A DNA stretch of 64,000 bases. Origin: Chryseobacterium sp. KLBC 52. Lineage in GTDB: Bacteria > Bacteroidota > Bacteroidia > Flavobacteriales > Weeksellaceae. The notes beneath the pieces were generated by a model that saw only the letters and a list, made by a program, of their open reading frames with translations, searched no databases and was not told the DNA's origin. Positions 40,465 through 48,994 of this stretch are shown piece by piece. The position numbers were made by a program, and so were the translations under genes. The stretch lies in the NCBI RefSeq assembly GCF_003347605.1, contig NZ_QDFZ01000008.1, positions 1 through 64,000 of the forward strand, read 5' to 3'. Positions within the stretch are counted from its first letter, which is position 1; every line of letters begins with the position of its first letter.

Positions 40465-40501
40465 AAAGAATACATCCGGCACCTTATAGGATGTATTCTT
40501 T
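40465..40501 (+). terminator. Hairpin between the peptide gene and the first GLPGLI gene
   Basis: A 13-bp perfect stem (AAAGAATACATCC at 40465-40477, GGATGTATTCTTT at 40489-40501) with an 11-nt loop. The following TATTTAAA is only weakly T-rich. It probably ends most transcripts after the peptide and lets some through, or protects the peptide mRNA. Confidence 0.7.
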
Positions 40502-40517
40502 ATTTAAATGTACTGTT

Positions 40518-41342
40518 ATGAAAATTATCATTATCCTATTCCTGTTGTACTCACAATTGATTTTTAGTCAGAATAAAAGATTTATTTATGAATACTTCTT
40601 TATTCCTGACTCAACGAATAGGACTCATATTGTAAAAGAATTTATGTTTTTAGATATCTCTGATAGCAGATCCTTATTCTACAGTCAGCATAAGTATAAT
40701 GAAGATTCAATATCTGTAGCTGAAGCTGAAAAGGGTAAGTTTTATATACCTAATGCAGATATACTGTACAAAATAGAAAAGAAGAAAAATGATATATTCT
40801 TTTTAACAAGTGACTACGGATTAGATAAAATTAGAGTAAAAGATGATAGAAAAATGAATTGGAATATCCTTCCTGAGAGACAAAAATTTTTTGGTTATGA
40901 TACCCAAAAAGCTTCTTTAGATTTTGTTGGAAGAAAATGGATCGCCTGGTTTACTTTAGATATCCCAATTCCAGATGGACCGTATAAATTTCATGGACTT
41001 CCTGGTTTAATTGTAAAAATTGAGGATGGTACTAAAAGTCATATTTATAATTTAGTAGAAATTAAAAACATTTCTGATGATATTAAATATCCTGAGCTAA
41101 ATTCAAAAACTAAAGACATTATATTAAATGAGAATAAATTTAGAGAACTCTTTCAAAAATATAGAAATGATCCTGCTGCAGAAACCAGGCAACTTTATAT
41201 GCAAGGAAAGATCATAGATCAAAAAGATAATTTAGGTAATTTCCGGAAAGGTGCTGAAATAGTACGGGACGTTGATCGATTAACAAAAGAAAGATTAAAA
41301 AAAGATAATAATATCATTGAGATTGATCTATTGAAAAAATGA
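40518..41342 (+). CDS. GLPGLI-family exported protein (1)
   Basis: A 274-residue protein with a signal peptide (MKIIIILFLLYSQLIFSQ). It carries the family's namesake segment as YKFHGLPGLIVKIED and the usual preceding block DFVGRKWIAWFTLDIPIPDG. The function of GLPGLI proteins is unknown; they are exported beta-rich proteins, often in tandem. The ATG at 40518 is preferred over an in-frame one at 40491, which lies in the hairpin stem and would put nine residues before the signal peptide. Its TGA overlaps the ATG of a 45-codon frame. Confidence 0.87.
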   Translation: MKIIIILFLLYSQLIFSQNKRFIYEYFFIPDSTNRTHIVKEFMFLDISDSRSLFYSQHKYNEDSISVAEAEKGKFYIPNADILYKIEKKKNDIFFLTSDYGLDKIRVKDDRKMNWNILPERQKFFGYDTQKASLDFVGRKWIAWFTLDIPIPDGPYKFHGLPGLIVKIEDGTKSHIYNLVEIKNISDDIKYPELNSKTKDIILNENKFRELFQKYRNDPAAETRQLYMQGKIIDQKDNLGNFRKGAEIVRDVDRLTKERLKKDNNIIEIDLLKK

Positions 41343-41476
41343 ATGTGCGCTCAATAAAAAAAATGAAATTCAGAAGAAACTATCAGTTTTTCAAAAATAA
41401 TTTGTCTGAATATCCGGTTCAGTATGAAAGAGCAGATCTGGAGTTCTTTATCCCGGAATTATTATCTGAAAATTAA
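41339..41476 (+). CDS. Small 45-residue ORF overlapping the GLPGLI gene by ATGA
   Basis: ATG at 41339 overlaps the stop of the upstream gene, and the stop at 41474-41476 is 6 nt before the next ATG. The peptide is basic at the N-terminus (NVRSIKKMKFRRNYQFFKNN) and acidic or hydrophobic at the end (YERADLEFFIPELLSEN). I recognise no family. The tight ATGA coupling and filled gap make translation plausible, but it could be a chance frame or a remnant of a degraded gene. Confidence 0.4.
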   Translation: MNVRSIKKMKFRRNYQFFKNNLSEYPVQYERADLEFFIPELLSEN

Positions 41477-41482
41477 ATTATT

Positions 41483-42310
41483 ATGAAAAACTTATTATTT
41501 ATATTGCTGGGAACATGCATGATGTTTGCTCAGAACAACAGGTTCATCTATGAGGTGAAATACAAGAAAGATTCAACCTCAAAAGATATCACCAGGGAAA
41601 ATTATTATCTGGATATCACAAAAGATGATATTGCTTATTATAACAGACTGAATTATATTAGTGATTCATTATTTATTGCTACCGGGCAATATGCATTTAA
41701 AGGCAACAGGCTGACTTCTTTTTTAATAAAAAAGAAGGATGATAATATATACCAAAACTATGAATATATCGGAGATGTAAATTTTTATAAAATATCTGAG
41801 GAAGCAAAACAACAATGGAATATTACAGACAGTATAAAGGGTTCCAGTAATTTCCAGCTTCAAAAAGCTACTACACAGTTCGGAGGGAGGAACTGGATCG
41901 CATGGTTTACTAAAGATATTCCGATGCCTTACGGGCCTTATAAGTTTAACGGATTACCGGGATTGATTATGGAATTGTATGATACAGAAAAGAATTATTA
42001 TTTTAATGTGATTAAGAGTGAAAAGATTCCGGATGCTTATCAACGTAATTCATTGAATGCCTCTATATCCAGAGCAATTCCCGTTACCCAAAAAGATTTA
42101 AATAAACTAAGGTTGGACCTCTATTCCAATCCTTTTAAATATGCATTTAATGGAAATTTAACTATGCGCGAAGGGCAGAAATTGTTGTTGGAGGACGGAA
42201 CAGTCTTGTCTAAAGAACAGCTGAAACCTGCAGAAGCCAACGAAAGAAAAAAGTTAAAAGCCTTTAATAATCCTATAGAACTGGATAAAGCGGTGAAATA
42301 CCCTAAGTAA
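41483..42310 (+). CDS. GLPGLI-family exported protein (2)
   Basis: A 275-residue paralogue of the gene at 40518. The signal peptide MKNLLFILLGTCMMFAQ is followed by NNRFIYEVKYKKDST. The conserved block reads FGGRNWIAWFTKDIPMPYG and then YKFNGLPGLIMELYD. The C-terminal third is helical and Lys-rich and differs from the first copy. It ends the peptide-GLPGLI unit, and a strong terminator follows. Function unknown. Confidence 0.88.
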   Translation: MKNLLFILLGTCMMFAQNNRFIYEVKYKKDSTSKDITRENYYLDITKDDIAYYNRLNYISDSLFIATGQYAFKGNRLTSFLIKKKDDNIYQNYEYIGDVNFYKISEEAKQQWNITDSIKGSSNFQLQKATTQFGGRNWIAWFTKDIPMPYGPYKFNGLPGLIMELYDTEKNYYFNVIKSEKIPDAYQRNSLNASISRAIPVTQKDLNKLRLDLYSNPFKYAFNGNLTMREGQKLLLEDGTVLSKEQLKPAEANERKKLKAFNNPIELDKAVKYPK

Positions 42311-42312
42311 TG

Positions 42313-42347
42313 AAAATCCCTTTCAGAATTTCTGAAAGGGATTTTTT
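42313..42347. terminator. Terminator after the GLPGLI unit
   Basis: A 15-bp perfect stem (42313-42327 / 42331-42345) with a 3-nt loop and T residues on the plus strand. It also lies 20 nt from the end of the convergent DPP IV gene and could serve both. Confidence 0.9.
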
Positions 42348-42366
42348 ATGAGTTATAAATTGAATA

Positions 42367-44496
42367 TTATAGATTATTCAGGATGAAATCCGTCATTTTC
42401 TGGTATAACTGAGGTCTTGTCTGTCCACCATAGATTCCGTGGTTTTTATCAGGATAAGCCATGAAATCAAACTGTTTTTTGTTTTGAATCAAAGCTTCTG
42501 AAAACTCCATAGAATTCTGGAAGTGAACGTTGTCATCAGCCGTTCCGTGGATTAATAAGAATTTGCCTTTTAATAAGTTAGCGTATTCCGTAGGAGAATT
42601 TTTATCATATCCATCAGGATTTTCCTGAGGTGTTCTCATAAATCTTTCTGTGTACACAGAGTCATAATATCTCCAGTTGGTTACCGGTGCTACAGCAATT
42701 CCCACTTTGAAAACATCAGCTCCTTTAGTCATTGCTAAACTGGTCATATAACCCCCGAAGCTCCATCCGAACATTCCGATTCTGCTTTTGTCAATATAAG
42801 ATTGGTTTCCGAACCACTTAGCTGCAGTGATCTGATCTTCGATCTCATATTTTCCTAAATTCATATAGGTAACCTTTTTGTATTTTGCTCCTTTGTAACC
42901 TGTTCCACGTCCGTCTACACAAGCGACAATATATCCTTTTTGTACAAGGTGATTGAACCACATGGCGTTTCCGTTATCCCATGAGTTGGCTACCTGCTGA
43001 GATCCAGGCCCGGAATACTGGAACATAAATAAAGGATATTTCTTGTTCGGATCAAAGTTTTTAGGCTTCATGATCCAGGCATTCATCTGATCGCCTACAG
43101 CGTTTGGAATCGTGATGAATTCCTTTTCAACAAAATTATCAGCCTTTAGTTTCTGTAACTGATCATTGTTGTTCTGAAGCTCTTTTACTGCTTTCCCGTT
43201 ACCGTCTTTTAAAACGTATGTATAAGGTTTTGCTGCTGTAGAAGACGTTTCGATGAAATAATTATAGTTTTTGCTGAAGTTTGCAGAGTTATTTCCTTCT
43301 GCATTGGAGATCAGCTGGGTTTTTCCGTTTTCAATATTTACTTTGGAAATTACCTTATTGATGCTTCCTTTTTCAGTAGTCTGAACATAAATTTCTTTGG
43401 ACTTTGGATTAAACCCATAATAATCGGTTACCTCCCAGTTTCCTTTAGTAATTTGTTTTTTTAGTTTTCCATCTTTGTCATACCAATAAAGATGGCGGTT
43501 TCCATCTCTCTCAGAAGCCCAAAGGAATGAATCATCCTCAAGGAATTCAAGAGTAGGGCCATCGGTATCTACCCATTTTTCATCTGTTTCAGTAAATAAT
43601 TTCTGAACTGCACCTGTTTTGGTATTTACTTTTAAGATATCTGATGCATTCTGAATCCTTTCAGAAGTAATTAAAACAATTTCATCTGCTTTTGCGGTCT
43701 GGAATACATTCGGAATATAGTAGTTTTTGAAAGAACCTAAGTTCAGCTGCGTTGTTTTTCCATTGTCAAGACGGTATAGCTGTGCTGAAACAACTGAGTT
43801 TTTTTCGCCTGCTTTAGGATATTTATAGCGCATTTCAGCCGGATAAAGGTTTTTCCCGTAAATAGGAATGTAGATCTCCGGAACCTGGCTTTCGTCAGAC
43901 TTCACAAATACGATGGCATCAGAATTTTTTGTCCATTCGTATTGTCTTGCATGCCCGAATTCTTCCTCATATACCCAGTCTGCCAAACCATTCAGGATAG
44001 AATTCTTTTTACCATCGGTAGTAATCTGTATGATTTTTCCTGAGCTAAGGTCCTGATAGAAAAGATTATTGTCGGAAATAAAAGCCACTTTGGTAGCATC
44101 TGGTGAAAATGTAGGTTCCTGAACAGGTTTTCCTTCATTCAGACTTATTACTTTCCCGGATTTCAAATCTTTTACATCAAATTTGCCTAGAAAAGAATGT
44201 CTGTAAATAGGCTGGCTTCCTGTCTGTAAAAGAATTTTAGATTCGTCATCAGAAAAAATATAGCTTTCGAATTTTCCGTCTACAACATTTCCTTCCTTCT
44301 GAGAAGTTTTATAAGAATATTTTGCAATTCCTGAGGATTCAATCACAAGATAGTTCTCTCCGTTTTTCATGGAAGAGATTCCCGCAATGCCTTTTCCGCG
44401 GTAATATCCTGAATATATTTTATCTAAAGTGATTTGCTGTGCTGACAAATTTTGGAATACCGCCGCAACAGTAAGAGTTAAGAGTAATTTTTTCAT
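42367..44496 (-). CDS. S9-family dipeptidyl peptidase IV
   Basis: A 709-residue exported serine peptidase. The signal peptide ends ...QNLSAQ. A beta-propeller of about 450 residues (DPPIV N-terminal domain) is followed by an alpha/beta-hydrolase domain. The triad is seen as Ser579 in GWSFGGYMTS, Asp654 in HGTADDNVHFQ and His686 in DKNHGIYGG. The enzyme cuts dipeptides X-Pro or X-Ala from N-termini, which fits the peptide transporters encoded nearby. A TATCTTTG box lies 20 nt upstream of the start. Confidence 0.93.
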   Translation of the reverse strand: MKKLLLTLTVAAVFQNLSAQQITLDKIYSGYYRGKGIAGISSMKNGENYLVIESSGIAKYSYKTSQKEGNVVDGKFESYIFSDDESKILLQTGSQPIYRHSFLGKFDVKDLKSGKVISLNEGKPVQEPTFSPDATKVAFISDNNLFYQDLSSGKIIQITTDGKKNSILNGLADWVYEEEFGHARQYEWTKNSDAIVFVKSDESQVPEIYIPIYGKNLYPAEMRYKYPKAGEKNSVVSAQLYRLDNGKTTQLNLGSFKNYYIPNVFQTAKADEIVLITSERIQNASDILKVNTKTGAVQKLFTETDEKWVDTDGPTLEFLEDDSFLWASERDGNRHLYWYDKDGKLKKQITKGNWEVTDYYGFNPKSKEIYVQTTEKGSINKVISKVNIENGKTQLISNAEGNNSANFSKNYNYFIETSSTAAKPYTYVLKDGNGKAVKELQNNNDQLQKLKADNFVEKEFITIPNAVGDQMNAWIMKPKNFDPNKKYPLFMFQYSGPGSQQVANSWDNGNAMWFNHLVQKGYIVACVDGRGTGYKGAKYKKVTYMNLGKYEIEDQITAAKWFGNQSYIDKSRIGMFGWSFGGYMTSLAMTKGADVFKVGIAVAPVTNWRYYDSVYTERFMRTPQENPDGYDKNSPTEYANLLKGKFLLIHGTADDNVHFQNSMEFSEALIQNKKQFDFMAYPDKNHGIYGGQTRPQLYQKMTDFILNNL

Positions 44497-44515
44497 TTCT
44501 AGTACTAATGGATTT

Positions 44516-44523
44516 CAAAGATA
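44516..44523 (-). promoter_or_regulatory. -7 box TAtcTTTG of the DPP IV gene
   Basis: The minus strand reads TATCTTTG, 19 nt before the start at 44496. A stem AAAAAGCTT / AAGCTTTTT at 44544-44568 lies upstream in the divergent spacer. Confidence 0.55.
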
Positions 44524-44616
44524 ATAATTTTATTAAATGTATAAAAAAGCTTTTCAAATAAGCTTTTTGGCAAAAAAATTGAATATCAATACTTATAATC
44601 AAATCAAATAATAATT

Positions 44617-45090
44617 ATGGAAACGAATGCATACAACCAGAAACTGAACCGTTATGTATTAAAAGACCAGATTGTCTATACAGGTTTTTCCAGTTTTAAT
44701 GACGCTGAAGAATGTGCTCATAAAAAAGGAGGAACATTGGTAGAAGTAGTATTTAGAGACGGGAATGATAATCCCGAAATTACTGATGAGGCGGGGTTGA
44801 TAGAGAAAAAAATTCATTACTATGTGTATGCAGGCGATGAGTATAAATTTATCCATTCCTCAGATCCGGGATTTAGAAAATATGCAGATGAGCTGCAGAA
44901 AATAAAAGCAAAACTGCAACAATCTCCACCAGATGAGAGATATTTAGCCAATTTTGAGATTGAAAATGCAGAAGACCCGATTATTGTGATCAAAAATGAT
45001 CATTTTGAATCGGTAACATCGAGAGAGCGTTCAAAATATTTGAAACATGCCTGTGTCTATGAATTAGGGGTATCCCTGCCAAAATCTTAA
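44617..45090 (+). CDS. Conserved hypothetical protein
   Basis: A 157-residue soluble, acidic protein. No signal peptide, membrane span or known motif is visible. Recognisable blocks are RYVLKDQIVYTGFSSFNDAE and KIHYYVYAGDEYKFI, and the C-terminal half is charged (NAEDPIIVIKNDHFESVT). It looks like a small beta-alpha protein conserved in related flavobacteria, but I cannot name it. It is followed 11 nt later by the DUF6496 gene and may be co-transcribed with it. Confidence 0.75.
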   Translation: METNAYNQKLNRYVLKDQIVYTGFSSFNDAEECAHKKGGTLVEVVFRDGNDNPEITDEAGLIEKKIHYYVYAGDEYKFIHSSDPGFRKYADELQKIKAKLQQSPPDERYLANFEIENAEDPIIVIKNDHFESVTSRERSKYLKHACVYELGVSLPKS

Positions 45091-45101
45091 AAAATCTGAT
45101 C

Positions 45102-45290
45102 ATGAGCAAAACAAAATATTCAGAAAAAGCTCAGGACAAAGTAGGAAAAGTAATGCACGAATTCAAGGAAGGAAAATTGAAGTCTTCTTCCGGAAAGAAA
45201 GTGACAAGCAGAAAACAGGCCGTAGCCATCGGTATTTCTGAAGCACGTGAAAAAGGTATGAAAGTACCATCGAAAAAAAAAGGTAAATAA
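45102..45290 (+). CDS. DUF6496 small basic protein
   Basis: A 62-residue strongly basic protein (over a quarter Lys or Arg), matching the small DUF6496 pattern: DKVGKVMHEFKEGKLKSSSG, KVTSRKQAVAIGISEARE, and a KKKGK end. Its charge and length suggest nucleic-acid binding or stress-linked packing, similar in style to plasmid/stress KGG proteins, but no function is established. A strong terminator follows. Confidence 0.85.
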   Translation: MSKTKYSEKAQDKVGKVMHEFKEGKLKSSSGKKVTSRKQAVAIGISEAREKGMKVPSKKKGK

Positions 45291-45295
45291 CTTAT

Positions 45296-45327
45296 AAATC
45301 CAGAAAGTTTTCTTTCTGGATTTTTTT
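45296..45327 (+). terminator. Terminator after the DUF6496 gene
   Basis: A 12-bp perfect stem (AAATCCAGAAAG / CTTTCTGGATTT), a TTTT loop and a T-run. Confidence 0.9.
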
Positions 45328-45668
45328 ATATAATATTTTGTATTCTATCTATTCCGGGTAATAAAAAGGAAAAAAAGGGACCAAAGTGCTCAAAAAACTG
45401 GGCGATTTGTTTCTTATTACATGCAATTTTTCCTGTATTGTGATAGTGTTATGTATTTTAACATGTTGTAAATATGCGTGTTGCGTAACTGATGTATGTA
45501 TGATGTAGTTCACTTTATATGAGTTTATTCGTTTTTGTTGCAATTTCACATCATTCATAATTCATTATAATCTTATTTCAAATATAAAACACAAATGATG
45601 AGAAAGAATCCCTAATGTTTTATGGGTGGGTAAAGTTGGTCTTTATCCGGTATTAATTGATCTACAAA
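45328..45668. other. Gene-free region upstream of the sulfatase operon
   Basis: About 340 nt of AT-rich DNA. A minus-strand open frame of 69 codons (45349-45558) has no plausible protein character. TAaaGTTG at about 45632 is a weak -7-like word. A long hairpin follows at 45669-45726. Confidence 0.45.
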
Positions 45669-45726
45669 CAGCCTTGGGGAACCTTTTCTTTTCTACCATG
45701 ATAGGATGTCGGTTCCCGCAAGGCTG
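45669..45726 (+). promoter_or_regulatory. Long hairpin in the 5' leader of the sulfatase operon
   Basis: CAGCCTTG-GGGAACC (45669-45683) pairs with GGTTCCC-CAAGGCTG (45711-45726) over 15 bp with one bulged G at 45718 and a 27-nt loop. There is no T-run, so it is not a terminator. It ends 20 nt before the sulfatase ATG, suggesting an mRNA leader structure or an operator. Confidence 0.5.
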
Positions 45727-45746
45727 ATTATTAAAAACTAATTGAT

Positions 45747-47342
45747 ATGTTCGGAAATTGTACTTTAAAATCAATAGTCATTCTTCTGTTGATTTTACCA
45801 TTTACTATCATTACAGGACAATCGCAAAAAAAATCCAAACCCAATGTAATTTTTATTGTCGTTGATGACCTGAGACCGGAACTGGGAGTGTATGGTAATC
45901 CATTTATTAAGACCCCTAATATTGATAAGCTTGCCGGAAGAGGAACTACATTCACAAATGCCTATTGCCAGGTGGCTGTTTGTGCTCCTTCCAGAGCAAG
46001 TGCCTTAACAGGTTTAAGACCGGATTCCACCAAAGTGTGGGTGTTGGGAGAAGAATTTCGTAAAATACATCCTGATATTGTAACAATTCCCCAGCAATTT
46101 GAAAAATTCAATTATCATACAGTATCCATCGGAAAGATTTTTCATAATCATATGCCTGATTCTATCTCTTTTCGTGAACCGGATCTCCGTCCTGAAGGAT
46201 ATGCCGTTAAGAATATGATAGACAGAGATCCTGAATCTTTTTATTTCAGTGGTGAATTTAAAGCTGAGCTTGCTGCCAAAAGATTGGAAAGATTAGCCAA
46301 AGATCCTAAAAGATATGGTAACGGCTGGGCATACGGACGTTCTGTAGAAGTGGCAAACTGCCCTGATGATTCACTATATGATGGAGCACAGACATCCCTT
46401 GCCATTCAGACCATCAACCGTATTAAAAATAAAAAGAAACCTTTCTTCCTGGCATTGGGGTATTTCAGACCGCATTTACCCTTTGTAGCTCCTAAAAAGT
46501 ACTGGGATCTTTATGATCCTATGCAAATACCGATGGCGGATAACAATTTTATTCCGTTCAATGCACCAAGTATGGCCATGTATAACCAAAGAGAGATGAC
46601 TGCTTGCTATGACCTGGAATATGTAAAACATCCTGCCTACTTCCGGATGCCTGAAAAGGAGGCCAGAATGCTCAAACATGGGTATTATGCTTCTGTAAGT
46701 TATGTTGATGCCTGTATCGGAAGACTTGTAGATGAGCTTGAAAAACAAAAACTAATGGACAATACCATTATTGTATTATGGGGCGACCATGGCTGGAAAC
46801 TGGGGGAGCATAACGCCTGGGGAAAGCAGACTAATTATTTAAATGATACCCGTGTTCCTCTTATTGTATATGCACCTGGAATGAAAAATCCGGGAAGTAA
46901 AAGCAATGAACTGGTAGAGATGGTAGATCTTTATCCTACCCTCTGTGATCTCGCAGGAATAGAAACGCCTGCTTATCTGCAAGGCGTAAGCTTTAAAAAA
47001 CTTCTGAATGAAAATAGTGTAGAATGGAAAGGAGCAGTATTCAGTCAGTTCTTACGTCCTGCCGGAGAAGGAATAGATCTTAATAAGAAAAATTATATGG
47101 GATATTCAATGGTGACTAAAAATTATCACCTGATAGAATGGTACTATTGGGATAAGACAAACCAAAAGCCTGGAGAACTTGTGGCACAGGAACTTTATAA
47201 TACCACTTCGGATCCGAAAGAAAATTTCAATATTGCCGTGTATCCTGAAAATAAAGACATTCTTGAAAAGCTTTCTGAGCAGCGTAAAAAAGGATGGAAA
47301 GAAGTGAAAAATAAGCTGTTCACAGCTAAATCTTATCAATAA
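45747..47342 (+). CDS. Exported type I sulfatase, iduronate-2-sulfatase-like (1)
   Basis: A 531-residue protein with a signal peptide (residues 1-25). The metal site starts in NVIFIVVDDLRPELG. The modification site is VCAPSRASALTGLRP, where Cys79 would be converted to formylglycine. NIDKLAGRGTTF and IIVLWGDHGWKLGEHN complete the pattern. The form resembles iduronate-2-sulfatases acting on sulfated glycans, but the substrate is not proven. It is the first of three plus-strand genes ending in a formylglycine-generating enzyme, with 18 nt to the next. Confidence 0.9.
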   Translation: MFGNCTLKSIVILLLILPFTIITGQSQKKSKPNVIFIVVDDLRPELGVYGNPFIKTPNIDKLAGRGTTFTNAYCQVAVCAPSRASALTGLRPDSTKVWVLGEEFRKIHPDIVTIPQQFEKFNYHTVSIGKIFHNHMPDSISFREPDLRPEGYAVKNMIDRDPESFYFSGEFKAELAAKRLERLAKDPKRYGNGWAYGRSVEVANCPDDSLYDGAQTSLAIQTINRIKNKKKPFFLALGYFRPHLPFVAPKKYWDLYDPMQIPMADNNFIPFNAPSMAMYNQREMTACYDLEYVKHPAYFRMPEKEARMLKHGYYASVSYVDACIGRLVDELEKQKLMDNTIIVLWGDHGWKLGEHNAWGKQTNYLNDTRVPLIVYAPGMKNPGSKSNELVEMVDLYPTLCDLAGIETPAYLQGVSFKKLLNENSVEWKGAVFSQFLRPAGEGIDLNKKNYMGYSMVTKNYHLIEWYYWDKTNQKPGELVAQELYNTTSDPKENFNIAVYPENKDILEKLSEQRKKGWKEVKNKLFTAKSYQ

Positions 47343-47360
47343 AAAGAAAATCTATATCTG

Positions 47361-48971
47361 ATGAAGAATTTCAATTTTTTAAAAATAGTACTCATTATAT
47401 CGATTTGTAATTGCATAGCGGTAAGAGGTGAAAATTTTCATAAAGAAAATCCTAAACCTAAAAAAAATATAAGATCCGGGATAAAGCAGACCAGGCCCAA
47501 TATTTTATTTATCCCGATTGATGATTTAAGACCTGAAATGGGCTCTTATGGAAATACAGTTATAAAAACCCCCAATATGGATAAACTTGCGGCCAGAGGA
47601 GTTGTCTTTAAAAGGGCATATTGTCAGCAGGCTGTGTGTAATCCTTCAAGAGCCAGCCTTCTTACTGGTTTGAGACCTGATTCTGTTCGTGTATGGGATC
47701 TTCAGACAGATTTCAGGAAAAATCTGCCGGATATAGTAGCCCTTCCGCAGATCTTTAAAAATAACGGCTATTATACAGTAGGAATTGGAAAAACCTTTCA
47801 TAACACTTTACCTGATGATAAATCCTGGAATGAAGAACTTCATGTAAACGGATATCCATTTGATCCGGACGCCGTATATCAGCTGGAGAAAAATAAGACG
47901 ATTCAGAAACAAAAGGAGCTTGCCCTGCAGAAAATGGGAAAAGGCAAGCCGGATGTTTATGGATTTATCTATACAAAGGCCAACTCTGTGGAAATGGCAG
48001 ATGTAGATGATGATGCTTATTATGATGGAGCGCAAACCACCATGGCTATTCAAAAGCTGAAAGAATTAAAAGGAAAAGATCAGCCTTTCTTTTTTTCAGT
48101 AGGTTATTATCGTCCGCATTTACCATTTAACGCTCCTAAAAAATACTGGGATCTGTATAACAGAAATGATATACCTCTTGCGAAAAATCAATTCATGCCT
48201 GAAAATGCTCCTGAATTTGCTGTACATGGTGATGCTGAACTAAGAGGCTATACGGACAGGTCAGACCTGCCTCTGCCATCGGAAAAACCTTATGATGTTG
48301 AAAAACAAAGAGAAATTCTCCATGCATACTATGCATCTGTCTCTTATACAGATGCTCAGATAGGCAGGCTGTTAAAAGCCCTGGATGAATTAGGACTGAG
48401 TGAAAATACCATTATTGTATTGTGGGGAGACCATGGCTGGAAACTGGGTGAACATAACAGCTGGTGTAAGCAGAGTAACTATGAGATTGATACCAGAGTG
48501 CCGCTTATTATCAGTGGAGCAGGAGTGAAGGCAAAAGGAAAATCAAGCAATGCCCTGACAGAGTTCGTAGATATTTATCCTACTTTATGTGATATGAGCG
48601 GAATAAAGATTCCAGATTATCTTCAGGGAACCAGTATGAAACCTCTGCTTACTGATCCTGCCCATACCTGGAAGACAGCAGCCTACAGCCAGTTTTTATT
48701 GGGAAGATATGGGGTGAAATCCAAAGAAGCGCAAAATGTAGAAAGAATGGGGTATGCCATCAGGACAGACAGATACCGTTACGTGGAATGGTTTGAATGG
48801 AATAAAGAGACAGAAAAGCCCGGAGCTTATCTCGCCAGAGAACTTTATGATCATAAAAATGATCCTGATGAAAATATAAATATTGCGGAAGAAGTTCCTT
48901 CTAAAAAAATAGTCAATCAGCTTTCACTACAGTTGAAAAAAGGATGGAGATACAGTAAACCGAAATCATAA
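47361..48971 (+). CDS. Exported type I sulfatase, iduronate-2-sulfatase-like (2)
   Basis: A 536-residue paralogue of the upstream gene. Signal peptide about residues 1-23. Motifs: NILFIPIDDLRPEMG (metal), AVCNPSRASLLTGLRP (formylglycine site, Cys93), and VLWGDHGWKLGEHN. Like its neighbour, it has the Cys-type site needing formylglycine conversion under aerobic-type maturation. Differences in the middle region suggest another sulfated substrate or linkage. It lies 23 nt before the formylglycine-generating enzyme gene. Confidence 0.9.
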   Translation: MKNFNFLKIVLIISICNCIAVRGENFHKENPKPKKNIRSGIKQTRPNILFIPIDDLRPEMGSYGNTVIKTPNMDKLAARGVVFKRAYCQQAVCNPSRASLLTGLRPDSVRVWDLQTDFRKNLPDIVALPQIFKNNGYYTVGIGKTFHNTLPDDKSWNEELHVNGYPFDPDAVYQLEKNKTIQKQKELALQKMGKGKPDVYGFIYTKANSVEMADVDDDAYYDGAQTTMAIQKLKELKGKDQPFFFSVGYYRPHLPFNAPKKYWDLYNRNDIPLAKNQFMPENAPEFAVHGDAELRGYTDRSDLPLPSEKPYDVEKQREILHAYYASVSYTDAQIGRLLKALDELGLSENTIIVLWGDHGWKLGEHNSWCKQSNYEIDTRVPLIISGAGVKAKGKSSNALTEFVDIYPTLCDMSGIKIPDYLQGTSMKPLLTDPAHTWKTAAYSQFLLGRYGVKSKEAQNVERMGYAIRTDRYRYVEWFEWNKETEKPGAYLARELYDHKNDPDENINIAEEVPSKKIVNQLSLQLKKGWRYSKPKS

Positions 48972-48994
48972 AAACTGTAAATATTCAGATAAAG

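Noticed and set aside
44544..44568. A terminator in the divergent spacer before the DPP IV gene.
   Set aside because: The stem has T residues, but no gene ends there, so it is only a stem, perhaps a promoter-region structure.
45349..45558. A minus-strand frame of 69 codons in the sulfatase upstream region.
   Set aside because: The composition is not protein-like, there is no promoter or ribosome site, and the region holds other regulatory structure.
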